40,501 nt of DNA from assembly GCA_037447655.1 (NCBI GenBank), contig JBBHKE010002511.1:120338-160838 (forward strand), given 5' to 3'. This document shows positions 39,619 to 40,501 of the stretch, one piece after another. Position 1 is the first letter of the stretch; each line of letters begins with the position of its first letter. The notes beneath the pieces were generated by a model, which was given only the letters and a program-made list of their open reading frames with translations, was not told the DNA's origin and searched no databases. A program made the translations under genes and the position numbers. Origin of the DNA: Zygnema cylindricum. Its lineage: Eukaryota > Streptophyta > Zygnematophyceae > Zygnematales > Zygnemataceae.

Positions 39619-39661
39619 TCGATTGTTATCAATTTCCTTATAATGTTCCCATTTTCTAATA
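39619..39661 (+). CDS. Following exon of the CDCA7-like gene, short or truncated
   Basis: After splicing the frame reads C-SRLDC-YQ, matching the Cys-x4-Cys step (C-x3-DC) after CRQKT in CDCA7. It then loses similarity and meets TAA at 39659-39661. The second half of the finger, with further CxxC pairs, is not seen here. Either another donor lies within this exon or the copy is a truncated relic. Confidence 0.45.
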
Positions 39662-40176
39662 TCGTCAAATTCCTCATCCTGTTCTATTGTATCAAATTCT
39701 TTGTAGTTTACCCATTATCTAATCTAATCTATCTAATCTATCTATATTATTATATTGTATTGTTTTGATTTTTTTTGTAATACTCTCACTTTCCAATTTT
39801 GTTACTCATCATATTCACATCAACTATATTGTCAAAACTTATAACATTACATTATGATATATGTAAATATATGGGTAATAAAGGTTTAGAATGTAGTATT
39901 TATTACTTTGTCCCACTCCCACTTCTTTGATTTTTTTTCTGTGTTTTTTCTGTAGAGTAATTTAACTAAATGTAGAATTTGCTTTTATGTTAACCATGAA
40001 CAAGATATTTTGCATATTAATGTCATTTTGTGGTTGATTAAAAATATGAAAATCTTAATTGATTATCAAACTTACCTTAAGATATTGGTCGATCACTGAC
40101 CTTGTAAGTCACAGATCTACAAAAAATCTTGAGATAAAAAAACATTTAACTACTGTTAGGAAGAAAACTGGAAGAA
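39662..40176. other. AT-rich DNA after the zinc-finger exons
   Basis: T-rich and A-rich DNA with CTAATCTATCTATC-like repeats at 39718-39745. AATAAA at about 39877 could be a poly(A) signal. No further exon is recognised. Confidence 0.35.

Positions 40177-40204
<28 letters not shown>
40177..40204. repeat. (AT)n microsatellite
   Basis: Fourteen or so uninterrupted AT units. Confidence 0.95.
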
Positions 40205-40208
<4 letters not shown>

Positions 40209-40324
40209 TTTTTTTTGTTCCATTATAAAATCCCTGAAATGACTTATGCATGAAAGTGAATTTCTGATTGATGTTAAAAAAAAAAACTTTCTCTTTAACA
40301 AAGTCTACTGAAGTTGGACTCAGC

Positions 40325-40325
<1 letters not shown>

Positions 40326-40411
<86 letters not shown>

Positions 40412-40501
40412 TCTCTCGCCCTCCCTCCTTCCCTTCCTCCCTCCCTCCCTCCCTCCCTTCCTCTCTCTCTCTCCCTCTCTCTTTCCCTCTCTCTTCCTCC
40501 C
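40326..40501. repeat. (CT)n and CCCT microsatellite to the window end
   Basis: A nearly perfect CT run from 40326, changing to CTCC and CCCT units after about 40420 and running off the window. It may belong to a CT-rich leader of a gene beyond the edge. Confidence 0.9.

Overview
This window reads as nuclear DNA of a green plant in the streptophyte sense. The best gene is a GT37-type fucosyltransferase, a plant cell-wall family. Introns are GT-AG, some behind long CT-rich stretches, and the mobile elements (Ty1/copia, hAT, PIF/Harbinger-like, TA-inserting MITEs) are typical of plants. I cannot name the species. A lineage outside the flowering plants is an impression, not a result. No rRNA, tRNA, CRISPR or bacterial-type operon was seen.

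Layout. 1-5800 is repeat-rich: nested MITEs, a diverged ~120-bp tandem repeat and a 31-bp tandem repeat that can form hairpins. 5870-8706 holds the fucosyltransferase gene behind a CT-rich leader, with one possible 3' intron. 9329-22238 is a dense mosaic of non-autonomous DNA transposons inserted into and beside each other. It contains a 1.3-kb foldback element split by a MITE, four PIF/Harbinger-like elements (one carrying a duplicated, probably captured fragment; a further one lies at 1317-2070), and five TA-MITEs standing almost end to end. 22241-24195 is an unrecognised two-exon gene for a small secreted or type I membrane protein, with ACGT-core motifs upstream. 25487-31127 is a complete but decayed minus-strand Ty1/copia retrotransposon with two LTRs, a half-tRNA-type primer site and a 5-bp target duplication. 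31272-36590 holds more MITEs and a broken hAT transposase gene. 36600-40501 is AT-rich with simple repeats and ends in long CT microsatellites. It contains one probable exon pair of a CDCA7-like (4CXXC) zinc-finger gene.

The host genes do not form an evident pathway. Most of the information is in the transposons, whose families can be defined from several copies with target-site duplications. The most unusual pattern is a hairpin carried by all four PIF/Harbinger-like elements. Its tip (CCTC...GAGG) is constant while its stem sequence differs completely between copies yet stays self-complementary.
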